Positions 18,101-25,906 of a DNA stretch of 64,000 bases are shown here, piece by piece (within the stretch, counting starts at the first letter, position 1; every line of letters begins with the position of its first letter). The translations under genes were made by a program, and so were the position numbers. Source of the stretch: Amycolatopsis echigonensis (lineage in GTDB: Bacteria; Actinomycetota; Actinomycetes; Mycobacteriales; Pseudonocardiaceae); assembly GCF_014174495.1 (NCBI RefSeq), contig NZ_JACJHR010000017.1, positions 1 through 64,000 on the forward strand. Reading direction: 5' to 3'. Under the pieces are notes generated by a model. That model was not told where the DNA came from. It was given only the letters and a program-made list of their open reading frames with translations, and made no database searches.

Positions 18101-18631
18101 GTCGTCGTCCGCCGGCGACCTCCTTGCCGACGGCGGGACCAGCCTGTCGAGCTGCCTGGCGAACTCTCGTTCCTCCGCCTCGAACCCGTCCAGCCAGTCC
18201 CGGGCACCCGGTCCCGGCGAGCGCGTGCGGCCGATGGCCCATGCGCAGGCGGACAACGTCGCGGAGTTCTCCACCAGGCAGCCCTTGTCGTCCACGGTGA
18301 ACGCCAGCAGCGCGGTGTGCCGGTCGAGCCGCCCGTCGGGTTCCTTGGTGTCGCGGCCCAAAGCCCGCACGAGCTCGTTCCGGACCGCCGACAGTTCGTA
18401 CAGGCCACCGTAAACGGTGAACTGCCAGGTCATCCGCGGCTTCGCCGGAAGGCTCCACACGGGATGGCCTTCTTCCCAGGGCGCCAGGCCACGCGGAGGG
18501 AGATCGAACACCAGCTGCTCGCTGTCGGCGCCGGGCCGGGTGTTCGGTTTCTTGGGCACATTCTGCGGAGTAAACATTTCGACCATCCGCCAGAAACGCA
18601 CGATTTCCGCCGTGCGAGCACCGTCTCCCAC
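15152..18631 (-). CDS. SF1 (Upf1/DNA2-like) helicase with hydrophobic N-terminal insert
   Basis: A 1,159-residue superfamily 1 helicase. An N-terminal domain (about 1-180, beginning EIVRFWRMVEMFTPQNVPKK) precedes an Ala/Gly-rich hydrophobic stretch (about 185-250, with SVAGPVVGGIAGSVAGAFAE). Helicase motif I is GPPGTGKTT near 424, motif II is FIDEAGQATPQE near 885, motif III VGDPRQLEP, and motif VI VAVSRAKRRLYVIGN near 1125. An Ala/Arg-rich, coiled-coil-like region separates motifs I and II. Such helicases unwind RNA or DNA, and some of this class sit in phage-defence systems. No partner nuclease or methylase is adjacent, so the role is open. Monocistronic. The first ATG at 18631 is used; a later in-frame ATG also exists. 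Confidence 0.85.
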   Translation of the reverse strand: MGDGARTAEIVRFWRMVEMFTPQNVPKKPNTRPGADSEQLVFDLPPRGLAPWEEGHPVWSLPAKPRMTWQFTVYGGLYELSAVRNELVRALGRDTKEPDGRLDRHTALLAFTVDDKGCLVENSATLSACAWAIGRTRSPGPGARDWLDGFEAEEREFARQLDRLVPPSARRSPADDDSAEPGESMASRVAQAAGDQVKNAAAEALKAGAKSAGTAVTTVAAAAVTSVAGPVVGGIAGSVAGAFAEKLLTPRKRERTPETRPSGSVPEQTDLEETVGWPRLTAGDVHRLVASLANELGLGALRPSGVRVKCALVPVRESAEAGEQNFLNSFIAKDLGRIEQELRNGNAGPGLLQYLTAPRSVPVADRVDVRHSPDAVVAGVAPGSIPVGRWPTDVGKPLVLSQQFAVDRIFADLADGSGLFAVNGPPGTGKTTMLRDVLAGVLVRRAERLAALHHPVDAFAGQIGSVALSAKHTAHVYRPRPELTGFEVVLATANNGAAENVTAEIPGVNAVGGAAAEALDADYFTELASHVLDAPAWGLMAATLGSMKKRSRFASRFWWGDGQSRAEPAEKDGSPEQAKKKPSGMLHILQQAQRKPETAADWARAVKRFKDALADVRRLAAERQGVADAVAAHPGCRVARDAAADQVVAAARRAEHARGQATAAERALMQARKTFADEDAESKHHALSRPGFWIQLSTWFRAGREWASVAAELRHRRAAAKLTCERAHQTAASWQAELAAATATWQQAVQVRDAAERTFADVCARIEEGRRRWPGNVPFRLDFDSDSEFQRCAPWADTEFTAARNRLFLEALRLHKRFVLGAEPRLRDNLAVMEAYLTGRVKPEPAVLLAAWQALFLVVPVVSTTFSSLPRLFAGLGRESLGWLFIDEAGQATPQEVVGGIWRARRSVIVGDPRQLEPIVSLPSSAQEVLRRYCQVDAQWLPDAASAQQIADRMARYGTELADSDGSGTAWVGAPLRVHRRCDRPMFEISNDIAYGGTLMVYGTRHDGVFPGRNGWIHVPSGASDEHWLPAEGEALADLLRQLRRDGVRAQDIRVVSPFRAVVRGSRRIGRNVLGEEFAGTNVGTVHTMQGKESDVVILVLGTPDHRERAREWAAEKPNLLNVAVSRAKRRLYVIGNRQNWRTQPYFSVLADRIPDFER

Positions 18632-18935
18632 CGGACCCCCTCGTTCCCTCGCCCGGACGCGATTGTACTCGCCCCGTTCACCTCCATTCGCGGCGGCCGT
18701 TCCGTGGAATATTCCAACTCTTTAAAAGGCAACAATCCGGATTGATATTAAGGTTTCAGGGAGAGAATCCCCGTCCTGCTACGAATTCATCGGTACCCAG
18801 GGCTCATCCGCCAGTGCAGCGAGCGGGTACACGGCGATTGCTCCAGCAAGCTCTATCGCTGACGCCGCGGAGCCAAGCTCCCGATCGCCGCGCCGAAGAT
18901 CGGTCTCTCGACGTCCTCTATTGTCGCCGATCACA
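18632..18935. other. Intergenic region upstream of helicase gene, relatively A/T-rich
   Basis: No gene found. The stretch 18700-18765 is notably A/T-rich for this genome (TTTAAAAGG, GATATTAAGG) and holds a perfect 12-bp palindrome TGGAATATTCCA at 18705-18716. It probably contains the helicase promoter on the minus strand; a regulator for the palindrome cannot be named. Confidence 0.5.
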
Positions 18936-19595
18936 TTAAGCCGCCGTGTCCGCAATGGACCGACGGACTACTCGCGCCACCTGTCCGTCCACTTCGGTCA
19001 ATCCGTTCAGCCGGTTCCGGCGCGTCAGCAGTCCGCCCAGGACAAGATCGACCAGCTGCGCGCCTACCTGCTCCGCCGACACCGGGCCGGCTGGGTCGAA
19101 CCACGTCCATGCCCATTGCGCGGAGCCGAAGATCAGCAGGCTCTGCACCTCGACATCACACGAGCGGAACTCCCCCGACGCGATCCCTTCGGACAAGGTC
19201 GCGCGCACCAGGTCGAGGTATTCCGCGCGCATCCGGCGGCCCTCGGCCATCGCCTCGTGGTCGGCGAGCCGGACGACCTCGCGCTGGAACGCGACGGTCG
19301 CCTCCCGGTCCACCACCTGGTACAGCATGAACGCGTACAGCAGCCCGGCGAGTTGGCGGGTCGGCGTCGCGAGGCGGTCGCGGATCAGCGCGGCCTCGGC
19401 GAGCCTGCGGCGCATGTACGACTCGTGCAGCGCGGCGAGCAGCCGGTCCTTCGTGCCGAAGTGGTGCACGATGGTGCCCTTCGACAGTCCCAGCTCGCCG
19501 GCGATGTCGGAGAAGTTCGTGGCGTCGTATCCGCGCTCGGCGACGCAGCGGGTGAACGTCGCCAGGATGTCCCCGGCGCGGCCTTTGGGTGGCAT
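18936..19595 (-). CDS. TetR family regulator, divergent from fadD
   Basis: A 219-residue TetR repressor. The N-terminal HTH is textbook (FSDIAGELGLSKGTIVHHFGTKDRLLAALHE, about residues 28-58). The C-terminal ligand domain resembles that of acyl-CoA-responsive regulators (EVQSLLIFGSAQWAWTWFDP). It is transcribed away from the acyl-CoA synthetase gene with 83 bp between the starts, and the space carries a palindrome. A role as fatty-acid or acyl-CoA-responsive repressor of the synthetase is likely by context. Confidence 0.88.
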   Translation of the reverse strand: MPPKGRAGDILATFTRCVAERGYDATNFSDIAGELGLSKGTIVHHFGTKDRLLAALHESYMRRRLAEAALIRDRLATPTRQLAGLLYAFMLYQVVDREATVAFQREVVRLADHEAMAEGRRMRAEYLDLVRATLSEGIASGEFRSCDVEVQSLLIFGSAQWAWTWFDPAGPVSAEQVGAQLVDLVLGGLLTRRNRLNGLTEVDGQVARVVRRSIADTAA

Positions 19596-19625
19596 CGGCC
19601 CACTGTAGCCGAAGTTTGACCACTG

Positions 19626-19639
19626 ACCGTCCGTACGGT
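19626..19639. promoter_or_regulatory. Candidate TetR operator between tetR and fadD
   Basis: ACCGTCCGTACGGT: 5-bp arms ACCGT/ACGGT around CCGT, 39 bp before the fadD start and 30 bp before the tetR start, where a shared divergent repressor would be expected to bind. The flanks (TG...TTACC) add little symmetry. Confidence 0.5.
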
Positions 19640-19678
19640 TACCTTCATCGTGGTCCCCGGCGACGAAGGAGTCTCGGC

Positions 19679-21178
19679 ATGGCAGCGAGCTTGGCGCAGT
19701 GGATTGTCCGGCGCGGCACGGTCACCCCCGAGTCGGTCGCGCTGGTCGCCGCGGAGACCGGCGAGCGGATCACGTACGCCGAGCTCGAACGCCGGGTCGC
19801 GCGGCGGGCGGCGGCGCTGCGCGAACTGGGTGTGCGCAAGGGCGACCGCGTGGCGTTGCTCGGCCTGAATTCCACCGGCTACCTCGAAACTCTCTTCGCG
19901 GTCGCCTGGCTCGGCGCGATCACGCTGCCGATCAATTTCCGGCTCGCCGCGGCCGAAATCGAGTACCTCCTCGACGACGCCCGGCCGGTGGTCGTGGTGC
20001 ACGACGACACCTTCGCCGCGCTCGCGAAGGAGGCTTCCGGCGCACGGACGCTGGTCAACAACCGCGAACTCGGCCAGACCGAGGACCGCGTCGAACCCGA
20101 ACCGACCGGGCCGGACGAGGTCGCGGTGCTGATGTACACCTCCGGCACCACCGGCCGCCCCAAGGGAGCGATGCTCACCCACGGCAACCTGGAGGCGAAC
20201 GCGGTCAACGTGCTCACCTCCGGCGAAGGCATTCTCCCGTCGGACATCACGCTTACCGTCGCCCCGCTTTTCCACATCGGCGGGCTGGCGCTGTTCACCC
20301 TGCCTTTGCTGTACGCGGGCGGCACCGTGGTGGTCGCCGGCAAGTTCGATCCACAAGAGACACTCGCACTGCTCCAGCGGGAAAAGGTCACCGTCCACTT
20401 CATGGTGCCCGCGATGTGGGCGGCGATGACGCAGGTCCCGGACTTCGATTCCTACGACCTGTCGCGGTTGCGGTACCTGTTGTGCGGCGGCGCGCCGTGC
20501 CCGCTGCCGGTGATCGAGTTCTACGAAGGCAAGGGACTGACCTTTGTGGAGGGTTTCGGGATGACCGAACTCTCCCCCGCCGCGCTGGTGCTGGAATCGG
20601 CGTTCGTGCGCTCGCACGCCGGGTCCGTCGGAAGGCCCTTCCTGCACGTCGAGGCGCGGATCGTGGACGAACGCGACGAGGACGTGCCCACCGGAACGGT
20701 CGGCGAACTGGTGCTGCGCGGCCCGAACGTCTTCGCCGGTTACTGGGGCCTGCCCGAAGCCAGCGCCGAAACCATGCGCGGCGGCTGGTTCCACTCCGGC
20801 GACCTCGCCCGCTGTGACGCCGACGGTTTCGTGACCTTGGTGGACCGCAAGAAAGACATGATCATTTCCGGCGGCGAGAACGTCTATCCGATCGAGGTCG
20901 AGCAGGTGCTGCACCGGCATCCGGACATCGCCGACGTCGCGGTGATCGGCGCGCCGGATCCGCAGTGGGGCGAAACCGTGGTCGCGGTGGTCGTGCCGGC
21001 CGGCGACTCGCTCGACGGGGACGCGGTGATCGCCTACTGCCGGGAAAGGATCGCCGCTTTCAAGTGCCCCCGCCGAGTCGAGGTGGTGGACGAGCTTCCC
21101 CGCAACGCCACGGGAAAGCTGCTCAAACGCGAACTTCGGGCCCGCTACACCGATTCCGCTGCTTCCGTCTCCCGGTAA
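19679..21178 (+). CDS. fadD: Acyl-CoA synthetase (AMP-forming), FadD13-like
   Basis: A 499-residue ANL-superfamily ligase that activates a carboxylic or fatty acid to its CoA ester via an acyl-adenylate. Visible motifs: the P-loop LMYTSGTTGRPKGAMLTH (about 151-168), the A5-type FGMTELSP, the A8 hinge DRKKDMIISGGENVYP, and the catalytic Lys near the C-terminus in PRNATGKLLKREL. Length and order match stand-alone FadD13-type enzymes. AAGGAG precedes ATG 19679. It is controlled by the divergent TetR gene and ends at a hairpin shared with the converging glycosidase-like gene. Confidence 0.92.
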   Translation: MAASLAQWIVRRGTVTPESVALVAAETGERITYAELERRVARRAAALRELGVRKGDRVALLGLNSTGYLETLFAVAWLGAITLPINFRLAAAEIEYLLDDARPVVVVHDDTFAALAKEASGARTLVNNRELGQTEDRVEPEPTGPDEVAVLMYTSGTTGRPKGAMLTHGNLEANAVNVLTSGEGILPSDITLTVAPLFHIGGLALFTLPLLYAGGTVVVAGKFDPQETLALLQREKVTVHFMVPAMWAAMTQVPDFDSYDLSRLRYLLCGGAPCPLPVIEFYEGKGLTFVEGFGMTELSPAALVLESAFVRSHAGSVGRPFLHVEARIVDERDEDVPTGTVGELVLRGPNVFAGYWGLPEASAETMRGGWFHSGDLARCDADGFVTLVDRKKDMIISGGENVYPIEVEQVLHRHPDIADVAVIGAPDPQWGETVVAVVVPAGDSLDGDAVIAYCRERIAAFKCPRRVEVVDELPRNATGKLLKRELRARYTDSAASVSR

Positions 21179-21183
21179 GCCGC

Positions 21184-21203
21184 GAGGGGAACCAGATCCC
21201 CTC
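21184..21203. terminator. Hairpin between converging fadD and glycosidase-like genes
   Basis: GAGGGGA, six bases, TCCCCTC: 7-bp arms directly after the fadD stop and 17 bp from the stop of the opposing gene. It belongs to the same GTGAGGGG family of elements as 1258-1310. Confidence 0.6.
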
Positions 21204-21219
21204 ACGGCACGTCACCGGG

Positions 21220-23787
21220 TCAGATGAACCGCCACAGATGGTCCGGCGTCCCGTTGTCGTCCCACTGGGTCACCTGTGCACCGTCCGCAGTGGACTGCTG
21301 ATCGACCGCCATCACCTTTCCGCTGTGGACATTCACCAGTTTCCACCAGCCGCCGCCGGCGTCCACGATGCGCCACAGGTGATCCGGTGTTCCGTTGTCC
21401 TGGAACTGCTGCACGTGCGCGCCGTTGTCGAGGCTCTGGTCGTGCACCGCTAGCACCTTGCCGCTGTTGCGGTTCATGATCCGGACGGTCCCGTCGCCGC
21501 TGTCCACGACCGTCCACACGTGATCGACCGTGCCGTTGTCTTGCCATTGCGTCACATCGGCAGTGTCCGAAAGCGACATACCCTGCACCGCCAGCAGTTT
21601 TCCGGAGCGCTGGTTCTCGATCCGGCGCCACGAGGTGGTCGAGGCGGCCGGACGCGGCAGCAGAGCCAAATACCCAGCCGCGACCGGACGCGCTTGGAAA
21701 CCGGACTGCCGGGCGTCCGCGACGAAGTACCAGTCCGAGAACGGAACCCGCGAATCGGTGGTGTTGGCGAAACTGTGGACGCCTTCGACCAGCGTCGTGC
21801 GGATGTCGGTGTGGTCGGTCAGCCAGGCGGCCGTCCAGAGTTCCCAGTCGGCTTTCGTGTAGTCGTGGCGCGGATCCAGCGGAACCCCGTTCGCGCCCCG
21901 CTGGGACTGGTACCAGGCGGCTTCCCGCGCGGCGGTGCCGACCGGCACCAGGTCGAGGCCCAGCAACCGGTCCGCGAAACCGTTGTACTTCAGGCTCCAC
22001 GTTCCCGGCTGGTCATACGCCATCCGCAGGTGCGAGCCGTCGTCGGCCAAAGTCGTCCACTGGCTGATGTACGACCGCGAAATCGACCGGTACCGCAAGG
22101 CATCAGCGGAATTGCCGGTGACGTCGGCGAGAACGGCCATCGCGCCGACGCCGATGATTCCCTTCAACGCGAGGTTGGCGCTGTGCGCGATCCAGCCGGT
22201 GAAGTCGTCGGTCTGGTTCTGGTTGCCGGGGTCGAGCGTGGTGCCCACGAGATATTCGGCCCATTGCCGCAGGATTCCGTAGTGGGCGCCGGCGAACGCT
22301 TTCGCCGCCGCGGAATCCAGCCGCTGCGCGACCGCGGCGGACATGATGAGCATGTTGGCCGATTCCTCGACCGGCATGCTCTCCTCGTTGCCGTCGTTGT
22401 GCCCGGCCGCGTTCGGATAGGACGCGCCGATGTCGTGTTCCGAGAACGTCATCGGCCAGCCGCCGTGTTCCGCGTAGTCGAGCACCGGCTCCAGCAGCAG
22501 CCGCACGAACTCCGGCGACAGATGGAGGTAGCCGGGCAGTGCCGGATAGATCACGTCTACTGTGGACACATTGCCGCTGGACGAGATCTCCTTCAGGAAC
22601 GCCCACGGCGAGCCGTTCCGGTCGACCAGTTCGGTGCCGCCGAACGCCTGGCGCAGCGCGAGCGCGCAGATCGCCGCGTAGTGGTCGCCGGTGCTGCCGC
22701 CGCCGGCCGCGGCGGACGCTTCGCTCGCGATCCGCTGGTCCAGCGCGATGCCGGTGCCGAGCGCGGCCGGGTAGTCGGCGTGGAACCACGCGACCATGTC
22801 CTGCCACGACGACCAGTAGTGCGTCCACCACGGCGCCAGCTGCGCGCCGAGGTAGCTGACCGCGGGCGTGCGGACGTGCCCGATCGCCACGACCAGCGGA
22901 TCGACGGCCGCGTCCGGCCGGATGGTGCCCAGGTCCTTGGCGAACGCGAGGACCGGCCAGCGGTCGCTGATCGCCCGCGGCTGGTCCGGATCGCTCGTCC
23001 CGGCCAGCGCTCCCCCGTTCGCCGACGTCGCGCGCACGACCGTGTCCTGCCCGATTTGCCAGGTCACCTCGGCCGAAGGCGCCGCGACGACGAGCGAACC
23101 CCAGCGCGGCTGGTCGTGCCCGTCCTCGGCGAGCACAGCCGGCGAGGCAGCCTGGACGCTCAACGACGTGATGCCGCCGGATTGCTGTTGTCGCCAGCCG
23201 ACCGGCGTGCCCGAGTCCCATTGCAGCCATTCGGCCGACGAGTCGAAATGCAGCGAAACGGCATGCGCCCGGCCGTCGGTGCTCGCGGCGGCGACGGCGA
23301 CATAGCCGAACGGCACGCACTGCCGTTGGAGGTTGCCGGGGTCGACCGGCGAGAAGAAGGTGACGGTGAGGGTCACGCCGCCGCCGGAGAGTTCGTAGAT
23401 CGAGCGGGTTGCGGTGACCTGCAAGGAGTTCTGCGTCATCGGGGTCAGGCTCGGCCCGGACGGCAGCTGCGGCGCACCGGCGAACACGTACGCGGCGCCG
23501 TCGATCCGGGCGATCCCGCACAACGCGGTGATGTGCCCGTTCCAGAACGTCGACCAGGTGCCGGGCAGATTGTCCGCCGCTTGCCAGGTCGAGAGATACG
23601 GCGAGCGCACGACGAGCGGCGTCGCGGGCGGGCGCAACGGGTTCAGCGTGCCCGCCGGAGCTGCCGACGCGGTGGACTGGACCAGTTCCGGGGCGCACCA
23701 GAGCGCGGCCGCCGCGACTGCGCCGGTGCCCGCCCAGCGCAGGGCGTCGCGGCGGCTGACTTCGCGGGGAGATTCGGAGGAGGACAT
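21220..23787 (-). CDS. Tat-exported glutaminase A/DUF4965-type hydrolase with ricin-type lectin tail
   Basis: An 855-residue secreted protein. A Tat signal (SRRDALRWAGTG, then a hydrophobic stretch and ASAAPAG) precedes a region matching the glutaminase-A family (DUF5127/DUF4965/DUF1793): WSTFWNGHITALCGIARIDG, PWWTHYWSSWQDM, EHDIGASYPNAAGHNDGNEESMPVEE, and NQNQTDDFTGWIAHS. An (alpha/alpha) barrel glycosidase-like fold is expected. The C-terminal 130 residues are a ricin-type beta-trefoil (three repeats of SGKxLAVxxxSxxxGAxVxQWxDNGTxDHxW) that binds sugars. The protein probably degrades a polysaccharide or glycoconjugate outside the cell; the substrate is unknown. Monocistronic. Confidence 0.82.
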   Translation of the reverse strand: MSSSESPREVSRRDALRWAGTGAVAAAALWCAPELVQSTASAAPAGTLNPLRPPATPLVVRSPYLSTWQAADNLPGTWSTFWNGHITALCGIARIDGAAYVFAGAPQLPSGPSLTPMTQNSLQVTATRSIYELSGGGVTLTVTFFSPVDPGNLQRQCVPFGYVAVAAASTDGRAHAVSLHFDSSAEWLQWDSGTPVGWRQQQSGGITSLSVQAASPAVLAEDGHDQPRWGSLVVAAPSAEVTWQIGQDTVVRATSANGGALAGTSDPDQPRAISDRWPVLAFAKDLGTIRPDAAVDPLVVAIGHVRTPAVSYLGAQLAPWWTHYWSSWQDMVAWFHADYPAALGTGIALDQRIASEASAAAGGGSTGDHYAAICALALRQAFGGTELVDRNGSPWAFLKEISSSGNVSTVDVIYPALPGYLHLSPEFVRLLLEPVLDYAEHGGWPMTFSEHDIGASYPNAAGHNDGNEESMPVEESANMLIMSAAVAQRLDSAAAKAFAGAHYGILRQWAEYLVGTTLDPGNQNQTDDFTGWIAHSANLALKGIIGVGAMAVLADVTGNSADALRYRSISRSYISQWTTLADDGSHLRMAYDQPGTWSLKYNGFADRLLGLDLVPVGTAAREAAWYQSQRGANGVPLDPRHDYTKADWELWTAAWLTDHTDIRTTLVEGVHSFANTTDSRVPFSDWYFVADARQSGFQARPVAAGYLALLPRPAASTTSWRRIENQRSGKLLAVQGMSLSDTADVTQWQDNGTVDHVWTVVDSGDGTVRIMNRNSGKVLAVHDQSLDNGAHVQQFQDNGTPDHLWRIVDAGGGWWKLVNVHSGKVMAVDQQSTADGAQVTQWDDNGTPDHLWRFI

Positions 23788-23885
23788 CGACAGCTTCTTT
23801 CGGTCAGATGCCGGACACGGGAAAGAAGGAACCGAGCGACCTCAGTGTGGCACCGCGATACAACGTTGTAAATCTGCCGAAAGCA

Positions 23886-23922
23886 CTGACAAACGCTGTC
23901 CGTTTCCGGACAGGCAGTGTCA
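23886..23922. repeat. Upstream copy of a CTGACAA hairpin element
   Basis: CTGTCCG/CGGACAG inner stem (23896-23902, 23907-23913) inside TGACA/TGTCA outer arms. Its 28-base core is about 86% identical to 24004-24031, 118 bp away. It lies about 100 bp before the glycosidase-like start and could be part of its promoter region. Confidence 0.5.
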
Positions 23923-24003
23923 ATGAGCGCGGCTTTCCCACCCGGCGACCGCATCCGTGCCGGTCCGCGATTCCGCTGCCGCGTTGATGAAGCCGCCGAA
24001 AAG

Positions 24004-24041
24004 CTGACAAGCGCTGTCCGTTTTCAGACAGCGCTTGTCAG
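24004..24041 (-). terminator. Perfect 15-bp hairpin after the gamma-glutamyltransferase gene
   Basis: CTGACAAGCGCTGTC (24004-24018) and its exact complement (24027-24041) around an 8-base loop, beginning 6 bp past the ggt stop. Strong intrinsic-terminator geometry without a T-tract. It is a second copy of the element at 23886-23922. Confidence 0.7.
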
Positions 24042-24047
24042 TCCAGG

Positions 24048-25832
24048 TCATCGCCCCGCGGCGTACCCCTGCGCCCCGCGCGAATTCGCCGCCGCCGAAA
24101 GCACTCCGGTCTCGGGATCCTTCGCCACCGCGCACAACCGGCCCTCCGACCAAGGCTCCCCGACCGTCACGTCGTGGCCGCGGCCTTCCAATGCGGCAAT
24201 GACGTCCGCGCCGATCCGCGATTCCACCGTCACGCTGCCCGCCGCCATGCCGCGCGGGTAGAACGAGCTCGGGAAGCTGTCGGTGTGCCAGTTCGGCGCG
24301 TCGATCGCGCCCTGCAGGTCGAGTCCGCCGCGCACCTTTTCGCGCAGCGCCACGGCGAGGAAGAAGTGGAAGTTCCACTGGTCCTGCTGGTCGCCGCCGG
24401 GCGTGCCGAACGCCATCACCGGCACGCCGTCGCGCAGGGCGAGCGACGGCGAGAGCGTGGTGCGCGGCCGTTTGCCCGGGGCGAGCGAGTTGGGCAGGCC
24501 CGGGTCGAGCCACGCCATCTGCAGCCGCGTGCCCAGCGGGAAGCCCAGCTCCGGCACCACCGGATTGGATTGCAGCCAGCCGCCGCTCGGAGTCGCGGCG
24601 ATCATGTTGCCCCAGCGGTCGACGACATCGAGGTGGCAGGTGTCGCCCCGGGTCAGGCCGTCCTTCGCGACAGTCGGCTCCCCCGCCCCGATCGCCGACG
24701 CGGTGACCCCGCCGCCCGCGACGTACCGCGCGTGCCGGCTCAGCTTCGGCTCCCGGCCTTCAGGACTGCCCGGACGCAGGCCGAAGGACGCGCGCTCGCC
24801 GATCAGCTTGCGCCGGACCTCGGTGTACTCCGGGGAAAGCAGCGCTTCGATGGACACGTCGGTGCTGTCGCCGTACCACGCTTCGCGGTCGGCCATCGCG
24901 AGCTTCGTGCCCTCGATGAGCCGGTGGTAGTACTCCGGCGTCGCGTACTCCAGTTCGTCCGGCAGGAGCGCGAGCTGCTGCAGGAAGGCCGGACCTTGGC
25001 TCCACAGCCCGGCTTTCGCGACCGTCCAGCCGTTCCAGGTGCTGGTGACCGGGTCCTCGTAGGCCGGCCGGAACGCGGCGATGTCGTCGGCGGTGAGCGT
25101 GCCCGCGTGCCGTTCGCCGGAAGAGTCCATCGCCGGTTTCGCGGCGAACGCGGCGAGTGCTTCGGCGACGAACCCTTCGCGCCACGCCTTCCGCGCCGCC
25201 TCGATCTGCGCTTCCCGATCGCTCCCGGCCGCCTCCGCTTCCGCGATCAGCCGGCGCCAGGTCTCGGCGAGCGCGGGATTCTTCAGCAGCCCACCGGGTT
25301 TCGGCGCGACCCCGCCGGGCAAGTACAGCTCGGCCGACGTAGTCCATTCGTTCTCGAACAACTCGCGGACGGTCTCCACCGTCGCGCCGACGCGCTCGAC
25401 CGCCGGATGGCCGTCCGCCGCGTAGTGAATGGCGTACTTGAGGACTTCGCGCAGCGATTTCGTGCCGTGGTCGTGCAGCAGGAGCAGCCACGCCTCGACC
25501 GCGCCGGGGACGGCGGCGGCGAGCGGGCCGGTGCCGGGGACGAGGTCCAGGCCGAGCGACGTGTAGTGCTCGATCGTCGCCCCGGCCGGCGCGGGACCCT
25601 GCCCGCACAGCACCTTCGGCGCGCCGCCCGCCGGGGCGAGGATCATCGGCACCTCGCCGCCGGGTCCGTTGAGGTGCGGTTCGACGACGTGCAGCACGAA
25701 CGCGCCGGCGACCGCGGCGTCGTAGGCGTTGCCGCCGTCCTCGAGCACCGCCATCGCGGCCGCCGAGGCGAGCCAGTGGGTGGACGACACCATGCCGAAG
25801 GTGCCCTGCAACGTCGGGCGCGTCTGGACCAT
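24048..25832 (-). CDS. ggt: Gamma-glutamyltransferase family protein
   Basis: A 594-residue Ntn-hydrolase of the gamma-glutamyltranspeptidase family, which cleaves gamma-glutamyl or related amide bonds. The large-subunit start GMVSSTHWLASAAAMAVLEDGGNAYDAAVAGAF and the PHLNGPGGEVPM loop are typical. The autoprocessing/catalytic Thr is near residue 398 in TRGDTCHLDVVDRWGNM, followed by PSGGW and FGTPGGDQQDQW in the small subunit. No signal peptide is obvious, so it may be cytosolic. The divergent LysR gene, 72 bp away, is the likely regulator. Substrate could be glutathione-like, a cephalosporin amide or another gamma-glutamyl compound. Confidence 0.9.
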   Translation of the reverse strand: MVQTRPTLQGTFGMVSSTHWLASAAAMAVLEDGGNAYDAAVAGAFVLHVVEPHLNGPGGEVPMILAPAGGAPKVLCGQGPAPAGATIEHYTSLGLDLVPGTGPLAAAVPGAVEAWLLLLHDHGTKSLREVLKYAIHYAADGHPAVERVGATVETVRELFENEWTTSAELYLPGGVAPKPGGLLKNPALAETWRRLIAEAEAAGSDREAQIEAARKAWREGFVAEALAAFAAKPAMDSSGERHAGTLTADDIAAFRPAYEDPVTSTWNGWTVAKAGLWSQGPAFLQQLALLPDELEYATPEYYHRLIEGTKLAMADREAWYGDSTDVSIEALLSPEYTEVRRKLIGERASFGLRPGSPEGREPKLSRHARYVAGGGVTASAIGAGEPTVAKDGLTRGDTCHLDVVDRWGNMIAATPSGGWLQSNPVVPELGFPLGTRLQMAWLDPGLPNSLAPGKRPRTTLSPSLALRDGVPVMAFGTPGGDQQDQWNFHFFLAVALREKVRGGLDLQGAIDAPNWHTDSFPSSFYPRGMAAGSVTVESRIGADVIAALEGRGHDVTVGEPWSEGRLCAVAKDPETGVLSAAANSRGAQGYAAGR

Positions 25833-25891
25833 GGGCGTTATCGTCGCGCGCCGGCTGGCGGTACGTCAAAGACATCTGAGGCACCAATCCG

Positions 25892-25906
25892 ATAGCGTAC
25901 CGCTAT
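25892..25906. promoter_or_regulatory. Palindrome over the LysR start codon
   Basis: ATAGCG-TAC-CGCTAT, a perfect 6-bp dyad whose right arm includes the first bases of the LysR ATG (25905). TAGCGT (25893-25898) inside it fits a -10 element with a start at the ATG, so the mRNA may be leaderless and the dyad an autorepression site. Confidence 0.5.

Noticed and set aside
15152..18631. Helicase and Roco gene as parts of one defence system
   Set aside because: They are separated by a housekeeping-type GMC/aldehyde dehydrogenase operon, point the same way but are not in an operon, and have no nuclease, methylase or toxin nearby.
15314..18745. A 1,143-codon frame antisense to the helicase
   Set aside because: The Arg/Pro/Gly-rich translation has no motifs, while the opposite strand carries all helicase motifs in order.
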